From Agromyces larvae (GTDB lineage Bacteria > Actinomycetota > Actinomycetes > Actinomycetales > Microbacteriaceae), in NCBI RefSeq assembly GCF_022811705.1, contig NZ_CP094528.1:124001-188000 (forward strand): a stretch of DNA of 64,000 bases, read 5' to 3'. The notes under the pieces were generated by a model, which ran no database searches, was not told the DNA's origin, and saw nothing but the letters and a program-made list of their open reading frames with translations. A program made the position numbers and the translations under genes. Every line of letters begins with the position of its first letter. Position 1 is the first letter of the stretch. Shown piece after piece: positions 8,138 to 18,605 of the stretch.

Positions 8138-8843
8138 CGAACTGCTGCTGGCGGCGCAGTCGAGCGCACGTGAGTCGCTCGCGGTCGCGCATGACGTCGT
8201 CGATGCGGTGGCTCCGCAGCTGGAGGTCATCGACGATCTCGAGCAGGGCAACTCGGTCGAGGTGTTCGAACGCATCTCGCGCGGCGCCGACCTGCTCGTG
8301 GTGGGCAGTGACTGGCACGGCGGCAAGCGGCCGAGCCGGCGCGGCGTGCACAGCCTGCGCATCGCTGCGGCGAGTGCGGCGCCGGTCGCGGTGATCCCCG
8401 ACGTCGACGTCACCGGGCGGCGCGGCGTGGTCGTGGGGGTGGACGGGTCGGAGGTCTCCGACCGGGCGCTCGCGTTCGCGGCTGTTGAGGCCGAGCGCCG
8501 CGGCGAACCGCTCATCGCGGTGCACGCGTGGGACATCGCCGTCATGGTCGGCGGCGAGTACGGCTACGGCGTGGCGATGGTGGGCGCGGACGCGCTCGGC
8601 AGCGCCGCCGAAGAGGTGCTCGACGAGGCGTTGCGCACGACGGCCGCCGCCCACCCCGACCTCGAGATCGAGCGCCGGGTGGTTGCCGGTGATCCGGTGG
8701 CGGCGCTCGTCGAAGAGGCGGTGCATGCGTCGCTGATCGTGGTGGGCAGCCACGGCCGGGGTGCGCTGGCCCGGTTCCTGCTGGGGTCGGTGAGCCACGG
8801 CGTGCTCGCCCACCTCGAGGTTCCGACCATCGTCGTGCGTTGA
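7992..8843 (+). CDS. universal stress protein with two Usp domains
   Basis: The 283-residue protein starts at ATG 7992 behind AGGAG. It has two tandem Usp domains. Domain 1 (residues 1 to ~135) begins EIAVGVSGAGPATERAV. Domain 2 (~145-283) begins GVVVGVDGSEVSDRALAFA and ends with VVGSHGRGALARFLLGSVS, the ATP-binding G-2x-G-9x-G-S/T motif. The equivalent loop in domain 1 is changed (VVGSDWHGGKRPS), so probably only domain 2 binds ATP. Tandem Usp proteins are common in actinobacteria and respond to stress or dormancy. The first 48 codons are duplicated upstream. Confidence 0.92.
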   Translation: MGEIAVGVSGAGPATERAVRWAAERAAALGSPLRLVHVVDSAIEATGDAELLLAAQSSARESLAVAHDVVDAVAPQLEVIDDLEQGNSVEVFERISRGADLLVVGSDWHGGKRPSRRGVHSLRIAAASAAPVAVIPDVDVTGRRGVVVGVDGSEVSDRALAFAAVEAERRGEPLIAVHAWDIAVMVGGEYGYGVAMVGADALGSAAEEVLDEALRTTAAAHPDLEIERRVVAGDPVAALVEEAVHASLIVVGSHGRGALARFLLGSVSHGVLAHLEVPTIVVR

Positions 8844-8884
8844 GCGATCGGAGCGGATCCGAGGCATCCGGCGAAGACGAACGG

Positions 8885-10051
8885 ATGCCACGAGCCTCCG
8901 CCTCGAACGCGGGGCCCGAGACATCCGGGCATCCGCTCGTGCCGCTGCCGCGACGCATCGACGGCGTCGACATCGCGCGCGGGCTCGCGCTCGTGGGCAT
9001 GTTCGTGGCGCACGTCGCCCCGCCCGCGGCGACCGCCGAGGCGGCCGCGCTGATCGCGATCGCCGACGAGCGCCCGCGGCTGCTGTTCGCGCTGTGCGCG
9101 GGGTTCGGGCTGGGGTTCCTCACCGGGGGAACCCGGCCGGTGCCCGCCGGGCCGGGCGGCGCCCGGCGCAGGCTGCGCGTGCAGCTCGCGATCCGCGGGC
9201 TCATCCTGATCGTGCTCGGCCTCGTCATCACGGGCGGGCTGCGGCCGCTCGTGTTCGTGATCCTCGACGTGTACGGCGTCGCGTTCCTGCTGATGCTGCC
9301 GCTGCTGTTCCTGCGTCCGTGGGTGATGCTCGCGGTCGGCAGTGCGCTGCTCGCGGTCGCTCCGGGCCTCGCGGTGCTCGCGAGCCGCACCCAGTGGGTG
9401 GCCGACGCGCGTGCGGCGGGCTGGGCGCTGCCGGTCGACTGGTTCGTGTCGGGGGCGTACCCGGTGGTCGAGTGGGTGCCGATCATGCTCATCGGGCTCG
9501 GGTTGGCGCGGCTCGGCGCGACCCGGCCGACGGTCGTCGCGTGGACGGCGGGAGTCGGGGCATCCGTCATGCTGCTGCTGCTCGCCCCCGCGACCGCGCT
9601 GCTCGATCGTTCGTCGGCGCTCGACGGCGCGCTCGCGGGCGCGGCGAGCGCCGCGCAGGCCGACGCGATGCACGCCGAGGCGCTGTACTCGGCGGCGCTC
9701 GGCGAGTCGCTGCGGGCGGTCGCGAACGTCGGCTTCGCCGCGCTCGTCGTGGCGGTCGCGGTCTGGCTCACCGCGCTCACCTGGCCACGGGTGCGACAGG
9801 TCGCGGGGCTGGTGCTCTCGCCGTTCGCCGCGATGGGGTCGATGCCGCTGACCATCTACACGGCGCACCTGGTGGTGATCGCCGGGTCGATCCGCGTCGA
9901 GGACGGCCGCTTGACGGATGACTCGTGGCCGCTGCTCATCGGACTCATCGCCGGCAGCATGGTGTTCGCGCTGCTCTGGCGGCGGTTCGTGGGGCGCGGG
10001 CCGCTCGAGGAGGCGATCCGGCTCGCGAGCGGTCGGGCGCGGGTGCGGTGA
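8885..10051 (+). CDS. DUF418/DUF1624-type multi-pass membrane protein (YeiB-like, putative acyltransferase superfamily)
   Basis: The 388-residue reading from ATG 8885 has RIDGVDIARGLALVGMFVAHV near the N-terminus, the typical first helix of the heparan-alpha-glucosaminide N-acetyltransferase-like family. About nine more hydrophobic helices follow, and WRRFVGRGPLEE lies near the end, which is a DUF418 hallmark. An upstream TTG at 8840 overlaps the stress protein stop, but the extra 15 residues are low complexity and there is no ribosome site. Related proteins may transfer acyl groups to extracellular sugars. Its position before a pyruvyltransferase gene fits a role in glycan modification, but this is inference. 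Confidence 0.8.
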   Translation: MPRASASNAGPETSGHPLVPLPRRIDGVDIARGLALVGMFVAHVAPPAATAEAAALIAIADERPRLLFALCAGFGLGFLTGGTRPVPAGPGGARRRLRVQLAIRGLILIVLGLVITGGLRPLVFVILDVYGVAFLLMLPLLFLRPWVMLAVGSALLAVAPGLAVLASRTQWVADARAAGWALPVDWFVSGAYPVVEWVPIMLIGLGLARLGATRPTVVAWTAGVGASVMLLLLAPATALLDRSSALDGALAGAASAAQADAMHAEALYSAALGESLRAVANVGFAALVVAVAVWLTALTWPRVRQVAGLVLSPFAAMGSMPLTIYTAHLVVIAGSIRVEDGRLTDDSWPLLIGLIAGSMVFALLWRRFVGRGPLEEAIRLASGRARVR

Positions 10052-10183
10052 GGGCGGGGCCGCCGCCGGCGGGCTGCCCCGAACCGACACCCGATGGGCA
10101 CGTGCCCGTAACACGAGCTCGGTAGCGTGACCTCACGGTGGGCGGCCTCCGGTCGCGCGCCGCACCGAGCACGGAAGGTTCGC

Positions 10184-11518
10184 ATGTCGCGCATCATCGC
10201 CTCCGCCCGTCGGCTGCAACGACGCATTCGCGCCGGGTTCTCGCCGCGGTTGCACGCGGCCATCGCCCGCGCGGTGCTCGCCGATCCGCCTGAGGCGCGG
10301 GCGGGATCGGGGGCGGGGTCGGCACGGCAGGTCGTGATCGCCCCGCCGGGCGGCGGCAACATCGGCGACGCCGCGCTCGTGGGCGCCTACCTCGAGCACG
10401 TCGAGGGCGACGTCGTCGTGGTGACGCGCCGCGCCGACGACTTCGACCTCAGCTCCTACGGCGAACGGGTGCAGGTGCTGCCGATGCCGATGCTGCTCTA
10501 CGGCGGCACCCTGCAGTTCGCGCGCGGGCTGCGCCGGCTGCGGGCGCATGTCGCGCGCGGCACGACGGTCGCGGTGCTGGGTGCCGACATCATGGATGGC
10601 GCGTACCACGCCGCAGCCTCGGCCAACCGGGCGCTGATCGCGGCGGGTGCGGCCGAGGCGGGGCTCGACAGCCGCATCGTCGGGTTCAGCTGGAACACGG
10701 CACCGCACCCGAAGGCACGGTGGGCGATGCGGCGGGCGGCCGAGGCGGGCGTGCTGCTCACGCCGCGCGACCCGGTGTCGGCGGGGCGGTTGGGCGGGGA
10801 TGTCGCGGGGTCTCGAGGCGCGTCCGACTCGGTCGGGCACTCCTCGGCCGGCGGGAGCCCGGACCGCGGCGGTGTCGTGCTCGCCGCCGATCTCGTGTTC
10901 ACCGCCCGCTCGCTCGCGCCGCTGCCCGACGACCTCGCGCGCGCGCTCGACGGCGCCGAGCGCATCGCGCTCGTCAACGTCAGCGGGCTGATCGCCGCGC
11001 ACGTGCCCGCCGGGGCGAACGCCGCCGTGGTGCACGACCTGCTCGAGACCTGCGACCGGGTGGTGATCGTGCCGCACGTGTCGCGGCCCGGGGCCGACGA
11101 CCTGCCGCACTGCCGCGACCTGGCCGATCGATTCGCGGGCGATGAACGCGTCGTGCTCGTCGACCGGCTGCTCGCGCCGCCGCAGGTGCGCGAGCTCGCC
11201 GCCCGAGCCCACATCGTGATCACCGGTCGCATGCACCTCGCGGTGATGTCGCTGATGGCCGGCGTGCCGGCCGTGACGATCGCCAGCCAGGGCAAGGTGG
11301 AGGGCCTCATGGCCCTGTTCGACCTGCCGGCGCTGTGCGTCGAACCCGGAGCCGCGCTCGCCGCCGAGCTGCCGTCACGACTCGCGAAGGTGCTCGCCGA
11401 CCGCGACGAGATCGCCGCCCGCATCGCCGAGCGCCTGCCCGCGGTGCGCTCGCTGGCCGAACGCAGCTTCACGGCGACGCCGGTGTTTCATCAGGGTGAA
11501 CACCTCGTTTCCACCTGA
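10184..11518 (+). CDS. polysaccharide pyruvyl transferase family protein
   Basis: The 444-residue protein starts at ATG 10184 behind GGAAGG. The family's N-terminal signature GGGNIGDAALVGAYL is at about residues 57-71. Near the C-terminus is HIVITGRMHLAVMSLMAGVPAVTI, the conserved GRxH loop of the CsaB/WcaK fold. These enzymes add ketal pyruvate from phosphoenolpyruvate to sugars of surface polymers, often on a lipid-linked precursor. The stretch around residues 210-228 (serine/glycine-rich) looks like a lineage-specific insert. It is the first EPS-type gene of the plus-strand series. Confidence 0.88.
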   Translation: MSRIIASARRLQRRIRAGFSPRLHAAIARAVLADPPEARAGSGAGSARQVVIAPPGGGNIGDAALVGAYLEHVEGDVVVVTRRADDFDLSSYGERVQVLPMPMLLYGGTLQFARGLRRLRAHVARGTTVAVLGADIMDGAYHAAASANRALIAAGAAEAGLDSRIVGFSWNTAPHPKARWAMRRAAEAGVLLTPRDPVSAGRLGGDVAGSRGASDSVGHSSAGGSPDRGGVVLAADLVFTARSLAPLPDDLARALDGAERIALVNVSGLIAAHVPAGANAAVVHDLLETCDRVVIVPHVSRPGADDLPHCRDLADRFAGDERVVLVDRLLAPPQVRELAARAHIVITGRMHLAVMSLMAGVPAVTIASQGKVEGLMALFDLPALCVEPGAALAAELPSRLAKVLADRDEIAARIAERLPAVRSLAERSFTATPVFHQGEHLVST

Positions 11519-11682
11519 CGGCGACCCCGCGACGACGGCGCGGCCCGTGTCATGCTGTCGATGAGGCAGCGCGACATCCGAGGGGGAGTGCGCCGGGGAT
11601 CCGGCTCCTTCCGCGGTGTCTCCCACGCATCGATTCGCCGTCGAATCCTCGAGACGGGTCCCGCGAACAGAGGAGCAGTCGG
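11519..11682. other. intergenic region
   Basis: This 160-bp gap lies before the beta-helix protein gene. GAGGAGC at 11669-11675 acts as its ribosome site. No hairpin or clear promoter is visible. Confidence 0.4.
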
Positions 11683-12987
11683 ATGTCCGAGATCAGCCGC
11701 CGATCGGTGATCGTCGGTGCCGCCGCAGCCGCCGCGACCGTGGTGGTCGGCGTCGGCGCGGCAGTCGGCATCGGTGCGCTCGCCGACGGCGGTGCCGACA
11801 CCGGCGCGAAGAGGTCCGCGCCGCCGACTCCGGAGCCCGCCGAGCCCGCTCCGCTCGCCGACGCGGTCGACGCCGTGGACGCGAGCGGCGCGCCCGCGCG
11901 GGTGCCGTCGTTCGGCCCCAACGGCACGCACTGGCCGGCGCACACGCCGGTGCCCGGCGGGCCCGGCGTGCGAACCGTCGACGTCGACTGCACCTGGAAG
12001 GCGATCGGCGCCGCCATCGCCGCCGCGACCGACGCCGACATCGCCCAGGGCCTGCACGTGCGCGTGCGACCGGGCGCGCTGCCCGGCTTCGGCGCCGCCG
12101 CCAGCGCGGCCCCCGTGCTCGCGAACCTCGGCAAGGCGACGTGGCCGAAGAACGTGCTGGTGAGTCCGCGCGACGGCTGGGGCACCGTCACGATCGCCGA
12201 CTCGATGCGCCTCGATCGCGTGCTCGGCGTCACCTTCGCGCGCTTCACGGCCCGATTCATCCTGCTCACCGACTGCTCGCGCACCTGCGTCGCGCAGACC
12301 AAGGTGCAGACCGGCCTGCGCATCACGGCCTCGAAGACGGATGTCACGCAGTGCGACGTGTACGAGGTGGTCATGCCCGACTCGCGCATCGACACGAACG
12401 ATCCGTTCGGCTACGCGACCGGCGAGGGTGCGTCGCTCTCGGCATCGACCTGGGAGGGATGCTACATCGCACCCGTGTTCCGCCCGGCCGGCGGCGATCA
12501 GCACCTCGACGCGCTGCAGATGTACGGGCGCGGGTTCACCCGCGGCCTCACGGTGCGCGACTCCGTGGTGTTCGGCGGGCTGAACTGCGCCCTGCAACTC
12601 GGCGGGCCGCACCCGAACGACCCGAACCTCGGCACGCCCTACTTCACCCTCGACCACTCCATCGCCGCAGCCCAGCTGTTCGCGGTGCGCACCCGGTATC
12701 CCACGCCCGACGGCGCGCACCAGGCGACCCTCGCGCAGGCGATCAACGGCACGGGGGAGCCGGGCCAGCTCTACGCCTACGACTCGCTCGTGCTCGGCTC
12801 GCTCTACGACACCTCGTGGGGCGAGGTGCAGCGCTCGGCGACCTCGTACCTGAAGGCGCGATCCAAGAACCCGTCGCGATCGGGCGGATGGAACGTCGAC
12901 CCGTCGCTCTCGGAGTGGAGCGCCGCCGACATCGACGCCCTCGCACCTCGGCCCACCGACGACCTGCTGGCGCGCATCTGGCGCTGA
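11683..12987 (+). CDS. exported protein with probable parallel beta-helix fold
   Basis: The 434-residue protein has a twin-arginine-type start (SRRSVIV followed by an Ala/Val-rich helix), so export by Tat or Sec is likely. A Pro/Ala-rich linker to about residue 75 follows. The main domain has repeated short strands with aligned Val/Ile/Leu positions (VSPRDGWGTVTIADS, LRITASKTDVTQCDVYEVV, GLTVRDSVVFGGLNC), as in pectate-lyase-like beta-helix proteins. No catalytic residues can be assigned. Placed between polysaccharide genes, it could bind or cut the exported polymer. It is 18 bp from the next acyltransferase gene, so probably co-transcribed. Confidence 0.6.
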   Translation: MSEISRRSVIVGAAAAAATVVVGVGAAVGIGALADGGADTGAKRSAPPTPEPAEPAPLADAVDAVDASGAPARVPSFGPNGTHWPAHTPVPGGPGVRTVDVDCTWKAIGAAIAAATDADIAQGLHVRVRPGALPGFGAAASAAPVLANLGKATWPKNVLVSPRDGWGTVTIADSMRLDRVLGVTFARFTARFILLTDCSRTCVAQTKVQTGLRITASKTDVTQCDVYEVVMPDSRIDTNDPFGYATGEGASLSASTWEGCYIAPVFRPAGGDQHLDALQMYGRGFTRGLTVRDSVVFGGLNCALQLGGPHPNDPNLGTPYFTLDHSIAAAQLFAVRTRYPTPDGAHQATLAQAINGTGEPGQLYAYDSLVLGSLYDTSWGEVQRSATSYLKARSKNPSRSGGWNVDPSLSEWSAADIDALAPRPTDDLLARIWR

Positions 12988-13005
12988 CCCCGTGAGAGGA
13001 GCCCG

Positions 13006-13566
13006 ATGAACGGTCTCGACGTGCTGCTCGCCATGCAGCGTGCGCGCGACGCCGCGTACAGCCGCATCGCCGCGCGGGGGTTCCACCGCTTCGGCCGCGA
13101 CTCGCGCATTCTGCTGCCGTTCCGGGTCGGCAACGCCGACTTCATCTCGATCGGCGACGGGGTGCTCATCGGTGCGGGCTCCTGGCTGCTCGTGCCGCGC
13201 CGCGACCTCGCCGCGCCCGCCATCGTCATCGGCGACCGGGTGCGCATGAACCAGACCTCGATCACCGCCGTCGCCGAGGTGGTCGTCGAAGACGGCGTCG
13301 GCATCGCCCGCGGGGTCTACATCTCCGACCATTCGCACGGGTTCGACGACCCCGACACGTTCATCCGCGACCAGCCGATCGCGCGGGTCGCACCCGTGCG
13401 CATCGGCCGCGGGGCCTGGATCGGCCACAACGCGGTCGTGCTGCCCGGCGTCACGATCGGGGCGGGCGCGGTGATCGGCGCGAACAGCGTCGTGCGCGAC
13501 GACGTGCCGCCGCGCACCGTCGCGGTCGGCAGCCCCGCCCGAGTCGTGCGGAGCCTGGCCGCATGA
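13006..13566 (+). CDS. hexapeptide-repeat (left-handed beta-helix) acyltransferase
   Basis: This 186-residue protein starts at ATG 13006 behind GAGAGGAG. The whole length shows hexapeptide repeats (ISIGDGVLIGAGSWLL, VRIGRGAWIGHNAVVLPGVTIGAG). The YISDHSHGF segment near residues 105-113 supplies the likely catalytic histidine of the WcaF/LacA-like O-acetyltransferases. It overlaps the next glycosyltransferase gene by 4 bp (ATGA), indicating translational coupling. Its probable job is O-acetylation of an EPS sugar with acetyl-CoA. Confidence 0.87.
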   Translation: MNGLDVLLAMQRARDAAYSRIAARGFHRFGRDSRILLPFRVGNADFISIGDGVLIGAGSWLLVPRRDLAAPAIVIGDRVRMNQTSITAVAEVVVEDGVGIARGVYISDHSHGFDDPDTFIRDQPIARVAPVRIGRGAWIGHNAVVLPGVTIGAGAVIGANSVVRDDVPPRTVAVGSPARVVRSLAA

Positions 13567-14780
13567 CCCGCGCCGACGACCTCGTCGAGCCCCAGGCCGC
13601 CGGGACCGGCGCCGCCGACGGCTCGACCGCACCGCTCGACGTGGTGTTCACGTTCTCGTACGAGACCTGGAACGACGCGTGCCGGCGCGGCATGATGCGC
13701 CCGCCCGACCGGCTCGCCGGCCACCTCATCGACCACCCCGGCGTGCGCCGCCTCGTCGTCGCGAACCCGTGGCGGTGGGCGCCGACGGCCGCGGGCCGCC
13801 GGGTGCTGCGGCTCGACGAGCCGTTCCCGTCGGGCCGCGGCCGCCGGCTGCACACGCCGCTGCGGCTCGGCCGGCGCGACCCCGAGGCGCTCGCCGCCGT
13901 CGAGCGGTCGTACCGCGCGTACGGCCGGTCGATCGCGCGGGCTGCGGCCGACCTCGACACCCCGGCGGTGATCACGGCCAACCCGCTCGCGGCGGGATTC
14001 GGCGACTTCTCGTGGGCTGGGCGGGTCACGTACTACGGCCGCGACGACTGGTCGAGCTCGCCCGCGCGTCGGGAGTACTGGCCCGCCTACCGCGAGGCGT
14101 ACCGGCGCATCGCCGACACGGGGGTGGCGGTCGCCGCCGTGTCGCAGCAGATCATCGACCGCATCGCGCCCACCGGCCCCCACCTGGTCGTGCCGAACGG
14201 GGTCGAACCCGGCGAGTGGCTGGGCCCGGCGCCGGCGGCACCCGACTGGTTCGACCGCATCCCCGCCCCGCGCGCCGTCTACGTCGGCACGCTCGACTCC
14301 CGGCTCGACGTCGAGGGCATCGAGTCGCTCGCCCGCGCGCGGCCCGACGTGCAGCTCGTCCTCGTCGGCCCCCAGCCCGACCCGGGCTACCTCGCCGGCG
14401 TCGGCACGCTCGAGAACGTGCACGTGCACGCCGGCGTCGGGCGCGCCGAGCTCGCCGCGACCCTGCGCCACGCCGAGGTCGCCCTGCTCGCCCACCGGGT
14501 GACCCGCCTCACCGAGGCGATGAGCCCGCTGAAGGTCTACGAATACCTCGCCGCCGGCGCCCCGGTGGTGTCGATCGACCTGCCCCCGGTGCGCGGACTG
14601 GGCGACCGCGTTCGCCTCGTCGACCGGGTCGCCGACTTCGTCGACGTCATCGACGACGCGCTCGCCGACGGGCCCGCGGCAGAGCCCGAGCGGCAGCGGT
14701 TCATCACCGAGAACTCGTGGGAATCCCGCCATCGGGCGGTGCTCGGGCTCGCACTCGGCAACCCGAATATGACCGGTTGA
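13563..14780 (+). CDS. glycosyltransferase, GT-B fold (TuaH-like)
   Basis: The 405-residue protein has an N-terminal Rossmann half (DVVFTFSYETWNDACRRGMM, DDWSSSPARR) and a C-terminal Glycos_transf_1-type half with AVYVGTLDSRLDVEGI, LVLVGPQPDPGYL and EAMSPLKVYEYLAAGAPVV, the donor-sugar binding region. There is no membrane helix, so it is cytoplasmic or peripheral. It resembles the teichuronic acid enzyme TuaH and similar EPS transferases. Its start codon overlaps the acyltransferase stop (ATGA). Donor and acceptor are unknown. Confidence 0.85.
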   Translation: MTRADDLVEPQAAGTGAADGSTAPLDVVFTFSYETWNDACRRGMMRPPDRLAGHLIDHPGVRRLVVANPWRWAPTAAGRRVLRLDEPFPSGRGRRLHTPLRLGRRDPEALAAVERSYRAYGRSIARAAADLDTPAVITANPLAAGFGDFSWAGRVTYYGRDDWSSSPARREYWPAYREAYRRIADTGVAVAAVSQQIIDRIAPTGPHLVVPNGVEPGEWLGPAPAAPDWFDRIPAPRAVYVGTLDSRLDVEGIESLARARPDVQLVLVGPQPDPGYLAGVGTLENVHVHAGVGRAELAATLRHAEVALLAHRVTRLTEAMSPLKVYEYLAAGAPVVSIDLPPVRGLGDRVRLVDRVADFVDVIDDALADGPAAEPERQRFITENSWESRHRAVLGLALGNPNMTG

Positions 14781-15029
14781 TGTCGACCGGCGATCGATCA
14801 GGTTAATCTCCCCGCCGACCGCTTCCGCGCCGTCGACCGGCTTGCCTAGCGTGGGTTTCGTCGCACCGAAAGGGCTACCCGGCGACCGGAGCATCCTCAC
14901 CCGAAGCTCCGCTGACGACACCCGAACTCCGCACCACGCACCACTGTCTCGTCGCCGTCGACGCCCCTCGCGTCGGCGATCCGGCTCGAGGTCCACGCAC
15001 CCAAGCGAACTCGAGTCCAGGACGATGCG
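14781..15029. other. intergenic region upstream of the priming transferase
   Basis: This gap of 249 bp has no gene. It probably carries the promoter of the glycosylphosphotransferase gene. A short inverted motif (gtcgaccgg at 14783-14791 and 14833-14841) is direct and not palindromic. No convincing -10/-35 pair was found. Confidence 0.4.
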
Positions 15030-16598
<1,569 letters not shown>

Positions 16599-16649
16599 TC
16601 CGACTCCCAGCCGAATCCCAACCCGATTCCCACCCGAGAGGAGCCCGGA

Positions 16650-17606
16650 ATGACCGACAACACCCTGCTCGTCTGCTCCGGCGGCGGACACCTCAAGCAA
16701 CTGCACACCCTCGCCGAGCGCATGGGCATCCCGCCCGAAGACCAGACGTGGGTGACGTTCGAGAACGGACTGAGCCGCAGCATCCTCGCCGACCGCGAGG
16801 TGATCTACGCCCCGTTCGCCGCCCCCCGCGACGCGATGAACATCCTGCGCATCCGGGCGCTCGCGCGTCGCCTGCTGCGCGGGCGCACGTTCGAGCGGGC
16901 GATCAGCACCGGCTCGAGCCCCGCCGTCGCCTTCCTGCCGCTCACCCGCAAACGCGGCATCCCCTCCTATTACATCGAGAGCGCCGCGCGCGCGACCGGA
17001 CCGAGCGTCAGCGGACGGCTCATCCGCATGTCGGGCGGCATCCCCACCTACACGCAGTACCCGGCGTGGGCGACCGACCGATGGCAGTACCGCGGGTCGA
17101 TCTTCGACGAGTACGAACCGGTCGCCGAGCGCACGCCCCGGCCGGTGCGTCGCGCCGTCGTGTCGGTCGGCACGCAGGAGGGGTACCGGTTCGACCGCCT
17201 CTACCGAACCCTCGTGCCGCTGCTCGCCGACTGCGACGAGGTGCTCTGGCAGACCGGAGCGCAGGATGTCACGCCCTTCGGCATCGCCGACGGACGCGCC
17301 TCGGTGCCGCACGCCGAGCTCGAGCAGGCGGTCGCCGAAGCGGACGTCGTCGTGGCGCACAGCGGCACCGGCGCGGCCATCACCGCGCTCGAGCAGCAGA
17401 AGTTCCCCGTGCTCGTGCCGCGCCGCGCGATGCACCGCGAGCACGTCGACGACCACCAGGTGCAGATCGGCGCCGAACTCGACCGGCGCGAGCTCGCGAT
17501 CATGCGCGACGCCGACGAGCTCACGGCCGGCGACCTCGCCTACGCGGCCTCGCGCACGACCCGCCGGGTCGCGGCGCCGCCGTTCGTGCTGGAGCAGGCG
17601 GCCTGA
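16650..17606 (+). CDS. Alg14-Alg13-like (PssD/PssE-like) glycosyltransferase in one chain
   Basis: The 318-residue protein starts at ATG 16650 behind GAGAGGAG. The N-terminal half begins LLVCSGGGHLKQLHTLAERM and contains ISTGSSPAVAFLPLTRKRG and SYYIESAARATGPS, the Alg14/PssD pattern. The C-terminal half (from about residue 165, AVVSVGTQEGYRFDRL) with VVAHSGTGAAITALEQQKF and HREHVDDHQ is the glycosyltransferase-28 C-domain, Alg13/PssE pattern. In many bacteria these are two proteins that work as a pair to add the second sugar, often glucuronate or glucose. Here both parts are fused. It lies 51 bp after the priming enzyme. Confidence 0.87.
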   Translation: MTDNTLLVCSGGGHLKQLHTLAERMGIPPEDQTWVTFENGLSRSILADREVIYAPFAAPRDAMNILRIRALARRLLRGRTFERAISTGSSPAVAFLPLTRKRGIPSYYIESAARATGPSVSGRLIRMSGGIPTYTQYPAWATDRWQYRGSIFDEYEPVAERTPRPVRRAVVSVGTQEGYRFDRLYRTLVPLLADCDEVLWQTGAQDVTPFGIADGRASVPHAELEQAVAEADVVVAHSGTGAAITALEQQKFPVLVPRRAMHREHVDDHQVQIGAELDRRELAIMRDADELTAGDLAYAASRTTRRVAAPPFVLEQAA

Positions 17607-17672
17607 GGGGAGCGGGCGGCGGGCCGGCTCCGGGCGGGGCCGGCCCGCCGCGTGCGGCCGCGTCCGCGGCTG

Positions 17673-18605
17673 TCACCCCGCGGTCGGTTCGCGCGTCAGC
17701 GCGTCCCAGGCCGCTTCGGCGATCGCGCGCTGACCCGACACCGACGGGTGGAAGAAGTCGACGTGCGACACGTCGTCGACGCCGAACGCGGTGGCGTGCA
17801 CCGCGCCGTCGTCGAAGACGCAGTTCTCGCGGGTGCTACATACATCGGCGAGCGCCGCGTCGAACGCGTCGACCCGCGCCGCGACGTCGGCACGGCGGGC
17901 GACGTCGGCGGGGGCATCCGACCGGGGTTCGCCGAGCAGCGACCGGCACGCGGGCGACCGCGACCACGCGCCGACCGCCTGGTCGGAGGCGCGGCCGAGG
18001 TTCCAGAGCTGTTCGAGGTCGGGCACCGAGAGCACGAGCACCGTCGCGTCGGGCAATGCGTCGGCGAGGCCGCCGACGACCTGCTCGGCGGCCGACGCGA
18101 ACGCGTCGATCGAGGTCATCTGGTCGGTCGACGGCGCGCACACGTCGTTGCTGCCGAGCAGCACGGCCACGAGGTCGGGGTCGTCGGCGACGATGCGCGG
18201 CACGTCGTCGACGAGGTCGCCCATGCGCGCGCCCTCGCCCGCGACGACGGATGCCTCGGGCGCGACGCCGGTGGCCCGGCCGATGCGGGTGGCGAGACTC
18301 TCGACTGCCGGATCGGCGCCCGTCGCCCACGACGCAGCGGGGCACCGGGCGAGCTCGCCGCACGCGTTCACGCCGAGCGTGATCGAGTCGCCCACGGCGA
18401 TCAGCGTCGCGATGCCCTCGAGCGGTGAGGCGGCGGTCGGCGTGGGCGTCGGCGTCGCGACGGGCGGCTCGGCCGGGGTGCAGCCCGCAAGCGCGGTCGT
18501 TGCGAGGAGCGCCGCTGCGAGGCATCCGACCCTGATCGAAGTGGAGCGTCCCGAAGCGGAACGCCCCCCACCGCCGAACCGCAGCCTCGAACCGGATCGC
18601 CTCAT
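17673..18605 (-). CDS. SGNH/GDSL-type esterase lipoprotein
   Basis: The 310-residue protein starts at ATG 18605, overlapping the flippase stop (ATGA). It has a basic N-terminus, a hydrophobic stretch and the lipobox LAGC, followed by a Pro/Thr linker, so it should be a lipoprotein outside the membrane. The SGNH blocks are AVGDSITLGVNA (nucleophile Ser), GEGARMGDL, LLGSNDVC (Asn) and SHVDFFHPSVSGQ (Asp and His). It ends a minus-strand block of EPS export genes and may remove acyl groups from the polymer. The substrate is unproven. Confidence 0.85.
   Translation of the reverse strand: MRRSGSRLRFGGGGRSASGRSTSIRVGCLAAALLATTALAGCTPAEPPVATPTPTPTAASPLEGIATLIAVGDSITLGVNACGELARCPAASWATGADPAVESLATRIGRATGVAPEASVVAGEGARMGDLVDDVPRIVADDPDLVAVLLGSNDVCAPSTDQMTSIDAFASAAEQVVGGLADALPDATVLVLSVPDLEQLWNLGRASDQAVGAWSRSPACRSLLGEPRSDAPADVARRADVAARVDAFDAALADVCSTRENCVFDDGAVHATAFGVDDVSHVDFFHPSVSGQRAIAEAAWDALTREPTAG

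Noticed and set aside
8840..8884. TTG start at 8840 for the DUF418-type gene
   Set aside because: It would overlap the stress-protein stop, but lacks a ribosome site and adds only low-complexity residues. ATG 8885 is preferred, with some doubt.
11491..13632. A 713-codon minus-strand open frame
   Set aside because: It is antisense to the beta-helix and acyltransferase genes and has no motif.
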